From Streptosporangium lutulentum (GTDB taxonomy: Bacteria; Actinomycetota; Actinomycetes; Streptosporangiales; Streptosporangiaceae), in the NCBI RefSeq assembly GCF_030811455.1, contig NZ_JAUSQU010000001.1, positions 7,750,001 through 7,814,000 on the forward strand: a stretch of DNA of 64,000 nt, given 5' to 3'. Below, piece by piece: positions 60,431 through 64,000 of the stretch (position 1 is its first letter; each line of letters starts with the position of its first letter). The notes beneath the pieces are model-generated. The model did no database searches and had not been told where the DNA came from. It saw nothing but the letters and a program-made list of their open reading frames with translations. The position numbers were made by a program, and so were the translations under genes.

Positions 60431-60588
60431 GACGACATATGAGAAACGAATTGGGCCATGGAGTCGGCTCCCTTACGAATTCCGTTCATGACGTTCTCTG
60501 TAGTGTTCGCGGCATCGTTTGGTCGCGTGAACAGGAAAAACACGACAAAACCGACCCCTGCATACTTTAGGACCTGCTTAACCTGCAT
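60427..60588 (-). CDS. Small membrane protein (53 aa) translationally coupled to the PH-domain gene
   Basis: ATG 60588 is preceded by AAGGAG at 6-base spacing, an excellent ribosome site. The product starts MQVKQVLKYAGVGFVVFFLF (one helix, residues about 8-20), then a polar tail with ENVMNGIRKGADSM and ends SHMSS. The stop codon overlaps the PH-domain start by 4 bases (ATGA). I do not recognise the family. The strong start, overlap and membrane helix argue that it is real and works with the PH-domain protein. Confidence 0.8.
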   Translation of the reverse strand: MQVKQVLKYAGVGFVVFFLFTRPNDAANTTENVMNGIRKGADSMAQFVSHMSS

Positions 60589-60629
60589 TGCGGTCTCCTT
60601 CTACCACTTACCCACTGCACCCGACGTAT

Positions 60630-60657
60630 ACATTACCCATGCCAATCGCAAGGTAAA
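60630..60657 (-). promoter_or_regulatory. Possible promoter of the small protein-PH gene pair
   Basis: On the minus strand TTTACC (60657-60652) and TAATGT (60635-60630) are 16 bases apart, about 42 bases before ATG 60588. The surrounding DNA is clearly more AT-rich than average. Confidence 0.35.
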
Positions 60658-60741
60658 GCGCATCAGCTCATCCGGTCTGGACTTCTCGTGGAGGCGTTTT
60701 CCTGCTGATGTCGTGCCCCGTCACCGCGTGATCGCCGCTCG

Positions 60742-60972
60742 TCACCCTCGCTCGCTCGCGACCAGCGCGAGGACTTCGAGATGCTTGCGGGCGATCCGCT
60801 CGACCAGGCCCGGATGGGCATGGCCGGTGACCTCCAGCGCGCCGTAGTGCGCCGCCTCTATGCAGCGTGCAACCGTGGTCGCCGGATGGACCTCGGAGAA
60901 CTCGTCCCTCAACGCGGCACTGAAATCCGCGTAGGGGTCCGGCTCCGTGTCCGGGATGCTTCGCTCGCTCAT
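60742..60972 (-). CDS. Small conserved alpha-helical protein (76 aa)
   Basis: Starts MSERSIPDTEPDPYADFSAA after AGGGAGAACC, then helices FSEVHPATTVARCIEAAHYG, ALEVTGHAHPGLVERIARKH and LEVLALVASERG. No known domain is recognised; the TVxRCxEAAxxGAxEVTG pattern seems to be that of a small actinobacterial family, but I cannot name it. 153 bases separate it from the next gene on the strand. Confidence 0.65.
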   Translation of the reverse strand: MSERSIPDTEPDPYADFSAALRDEFSEVHPATTVARCIEAAHYGALEVTGHAHPGLVERIARKHLEVLALVASERG

Positions 60973-61123
60973 GGTTCTCCCTGGTGTGCGCCCGCGGTCC
61001 CTGCGGATCGGGAACACAGAAGAGATGCTGTCGCGACTCTTCGTACCCAGGTAGGCACAGTATGTAACCAGAGATCGCCGGAACGCTCGTCCTTTTGGCG
61101 AAAACGTGGGGAAAGTGGGTGCT

Positions 61124-61762
61124 TCAGACGACGCCGTAAAGGCGGTCGCCGGCGTCGCCGAGTCCCGGGACGATATATCCCTGATCGTTCAGGCGCTCGT
61201 CCAGCGCGGCGGTCACCAAACGGATCGGCTTGTCGATCCCGGCGAGGACCTTGTCCATGTGGGCGATTCCCTCGGGGGCGGCCAGCAGGCACAGCGCGGT
61301 CACGTCGTCCGCGCCCCGGTCGAGAAGGAACTCGATCGCCGCGGCGAGGGTGCCGCCGGTGGCCAGCATGGGGTCGACCACGTAGACCTGCCGACCGGAA
61401 AGATCTTCAGGAAGCCGCGTGGCGTAGGTCTCCGCCTTCAGCGTGGACTCGTTGCGGACCATCCCGAGGAAACCCACCTCGGCCGTCGGCAGCAGCCGGG
61501 TCATGCCGTCCAGCATGCCCAGACCGGCGCGGAGGATCGGGACCACCAGCGGGTACGGCTGCGCCAGCCGTACGCCCTGGGCCGGGGCGACGGGGGTCTC
61601 CACGGTGATCTCGGTGACGCGGACCTGCCGGGTCGCCTCGTAGGCCAGCAACGTCACCAGCTCGTCGGCCAGACGCCTGAAGGTGGGCGAATCCGTGTTC
61701 GCGTCCCGCAGCGCGGTCAGCTTGTGGGCTACGAGCGGGTGGTCAACGACCAGGGTCTCCAT
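61124..61762 (-). CDS. upp: Uracil phosphoribosyltransferase
   Basis: Makes UMP from uracil and PRPP. A 212-residue protein starting [24 protein letters not shown]-binding motif is [15 protein letters not shown] (about residues 127-141), with [13 protein letters not shown] (about 74-86) and [15 protein letters not shown] at the end, the uracil-binding UPRT signature. The longer reading from 61849 adds unconserved residues. It is divergent from the TadA-associated genes; about 200 bases lie between. Confidence 0.95.
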   Translation of the reverse strand: METLVVDHPLVAHKLTALRDANTDSPTFRRLADELVTLLAYEATRQVRVTEITVETPVAPAQGVRLAQPYPLVVPILRAGLGMLDGMTRLLPTAEVGFLGMVRNESTLKAETYATRLPEDLSGRQVYVVDPMLATGGTLAAAIEFLLDRGADDVTALCLLAAPEGIAHMDKVLAGIDKPIRLVTAALDERLNDQGYIVPGLGDAGDRLYGVV

Positions 61763-61966
61763 GGACGCCCACGGTATCCCGAATGACCGCCCAGGGGATA
61801 ACGGGCGATATCGTCCTTGGGTGGCTGCTCGGCGAGTACGGCGCGACACCTGCGCGACATCGCCCGCTCACTCGGATTTGATCACAATTTGGTAGGAGAG
61901 ACCTACGCCCGAGAGCCGCTTCTGAAAGCATTGACATCCGTAGAGAACGCATCGGTGGGGATGGGC

Positions 61967-62476
61967 ATGTCAGACGAAGACTCGCTGGACTTTGCCATCG
62001 TGATCTACCGCGAGGAGGGCCGCTGGGAAGCGGAGATGCTCCCGGAGAGACTCACCTCGAACCTCGACGACCTGATTCACGCCCTGCGCCAGCAGCCGAG
62101 CATGAACGGCACGATTGGCCTGGTCGCCGTGGGGGATGAGTTCTTCGTGGCGCTACGGGTGTTCGGTGAGCGGGTGGAGGTCTTCCTTTCCGACATCGCC
62201 GCGTCCTGGGACTTCCCGCTCGCGGAGCAGGTGCTGGAATACCTCGACGTGCCGGTGCCCGACGAGGAGGAGCTCGACGCGATCCTCCAGGACGAGGAGA
62301 CGGCGCTCCCTGCGGGGGATCTGTCGATCTTCGCCGACCTGGGCCTCGACGAGATGGAGCTCGGAATCCTCTCCGGGGACATCGACCTGCTTCCCGAGGA
62401 CGTTCTGTCCAGCATCGCCGCGCGGTTGGGATTCTCCGAGCCGTTCGAGCGCGCCATCGACTCTGTGTTCGGCTGA
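61967..62476 (+). CDS. TadA-associated protein, first copy
   Basis: About 169 residues, acidic (many Asp and Glu), starting MSDEDSLDFAIVIYREEGRW. It has DIAASWDFPLAEQVLEYL and repeated GDLSIFADLGLDEMELGIL and LPEDVLSSIAARLGF blocks. Proteins of this kind are found beside tadA in actinobacteria and are named tRNA adenosine deaminase-associated. A GGTGGGGA lies about 8 bases before ATG 61967. The next gene is a diverged copy. The role is unknown; an acidic partner of a tRNA enzyme is a guess. Confidence 0.75.
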   Translation: MSDEDSLDFAIVIYREEGRWEAEMLPERLTSNLDDLIHALRQQPSMNGTIGLVAVGDEFFVALRVFGERVEVFLSDIAASWDFPLAEQVLEYLDVPVPDEEELDAILQDEETALPAGDLSIFADLGLDEMELGILSGDIDLLPEDVLSSIAARLGFSEPFERAIDSVFG

Positions 62477-62492
62477 CCTCGGGAGATCGGCC

Positions 62493-63463
<971 letters not shown>

Positions 63464-63487
63464 CGGTTATCCGGTAAGCTGCTCCGC

Positions 63488-63574
63488 GGTGGAGTCGCCT
63501 AGTGGCCGAGGGCGCACGCCTCGAAAGCGTGTGATGGGGCAACCTATCCGTGGGTTCAAATCCCACCTCCACCG
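63488..63574 (+). tRNA. tRNA-Ser(CGA)
   Basis: An 87-nt class II tRNA. Acceptor GGTGGAG (63488-63494) pairs with CTCCACC (63567-63573), discriminator G, then CCA is encoded (63575-63577). Anticodon loop CTCGAAA gives CGA, reading UCG serine codons. The long variable arm (about GTGATGGGGCAACCTATCC) and T-arm with GTTCAAATC are present. Confidence 0.95.
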
Positions 63575-63580
63575 CCACTG

Positions 63581-63623
63581 AAAAGGGCCCACCGATCTGC
63601 GCCGGCAGGACGGGGGCCCTTTT
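63581..63623 (+). terminator. Terminator after tRNA-Ser
   Basis: AAAAGGGCCC (63581-63590) pairs with GGGCCCTTTT (63614-63623) around a 23-base loop; a T-run forms the last arm. It ends the tRNA and perhaps the minus-strand gene at 63660. Confidence 0.75.
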
Positions 63624-63659
63624 GTCATGCGCCCATGCTTCTCGGGGAAGAGTCCGGGC

Positions 63660-63962
63660 TCAGTCGTCGGCGGGCAGATCCAGGACCCGGGCGTGCAGGA
63701 CCGAGCGCTGATGCAGGGCCGAGCGCAACGCGCGGTGCAGGCCGTCCTCCAGATAGAAGTCGCCGCGCCACTGCACCACGTGGGGGAAGAGGTCGCCGTA
63801 GAACGTGGAGTCCTTGGCGAGCAGGGAATGCAGGTCGAGCACCGCTTTCGTGGTGATCAAAGTGTCGAGCCGGACCTGTCGCGGCGGTATCTGCGCCCAC
63901 TCGCGATGCGAGAGGCCGTGTTCGGGGTAGGGCCGTCCATCGCCGACCAGCTTGAAGATCAC
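63660..63962 (-). CDS. Conserved hypothetical protein, possibly ParB/Srx-like fold (100 aa)
   Basis: Reads MIFKLVGDGRPYPEHGLSHR, then RQVRLDTLITTKAVLDLHSL, STFYGDLFPHVVQWRGDFYL with EDGLHRALRSAL and ends HARVLDLPADD. The xVxxWxGxxYLEDGxHRxxxA pattern recalls the ParB N-terminal fold, where an H-R pair follows a Gly, but this is inference. GTG 63962 has no ribosome site, so the transcript may be leaderless. Widespread single-copy proteins of this type occur in actinomycetes next to tRNA-Ser; function unknown. Confidence 0.65.
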   Translation of the reverse strand: MIFKLVGDGRPYPEHGLSHREWAQIPPRQVRLDTLITTKAVLDLHSLLAKDSTFYGDLFPHVVQWRGDFYLEDGLHRALRSALHQRSVLHARVLDLPADD

Positions 63963-64000
63963 AGTACGTAGTTTATGAGAGATTCTCGTCCTTCGTCTGG

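Noticed and set aside
60458-60847. Plus-strand frame of 129 codons
   Set aside because: It is antisense to the 53-codon and 76-codon minus-strand genes, which have better ribosome sites; no domain is visible.

Overview
The window is about 64 kb of high-GC actinobacterial chromosome lying close to the replication origin. The left edge carries the end of yidD, then yidC, jag/khpB, rsmG, parA and parB with parS sites, which is the usual block next to dnaA in actinomycetes. Gene content and order (ino1, PadR, DUF5318, PBP1A, GT87, then rpsF-ssb-rpsR-rplI, then dnaB; and DUF6049, murJ, sigM, anti-sigma, trxB, trxA) resemble the mycobacterial and Streptomyces origin region. The protein style suggests Streptosporangiaceae or a near relative. 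That placement is inference; no 16S gene is present.

Layout. 1-6.3 kb: membrane insertase, 16S methylation and chromosome partition genes, with four parS sites, one inside parA and one forming the stem of a terminator. 4.7-9.7 kb: spacers around threonine aldolase and D-Ala-D-Ala ligase are filled with tandem repeats (37, 39 and 17 bp units). 9.7-21.2 kb: aminotransferase and GNAT, thioredoxin pair, SigM with anti-sigma, a pseudokinase split from MurJ, a DUF6049 protein and a YbaK-like deacylase. 21.3-27.2 kb: CCA-adding enzyme, MFS transporter, IPP isomerase, inositol phosphate synthase, PadR regulator and a shortened DUF5318 gene. 27.3-36.3 kb: cell-wall PBP, two membrane glycosyltransferases, endonuclease IV-like protein, two small membrane proteins, and the rpsF-ssb-rpsR-rplI operon. 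36.5-42.3 kb: polar amino acid ABC transporter, APC permease, MATE exporter.

42.3-45.2 kb: DnaB helicase with a full-length intein and a cluster of DnaA boxes upstream. 45.2-57.5 kb is more accessory: TetR with a DUF418 gene that carries an apparent one-base frameshift, a TetM/OtrA-type ribosomal protection protein with a structured leader and overlapping upstream reading frame, GNAT, a CHRD-domain remnant, an ECF sigma/anti-sigma pair, an ABC-2 exporter next to a divergent two-component system, and a second beta-clamp gene. 57.6-64 kb: GntR and XRE-TPR regulators, a PH-domain membrane protein translationally coupled to a 53-residue small protein, upp, two tandem TadA-associated proteins with tadA, tRNA-Ser(CGA) and a conserved hypothetical.

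The window is mostly ordinary core genome. The points most worth following up are the parS/terminator palindrome, the repeat-filled origin-proximal spacers, the TetM leader, the DUF5318, DUF418 and CHRD lesions, the extra beta clamp, and the small coupled membrane protein. All identifications come from reading the sequence; no database search was run.
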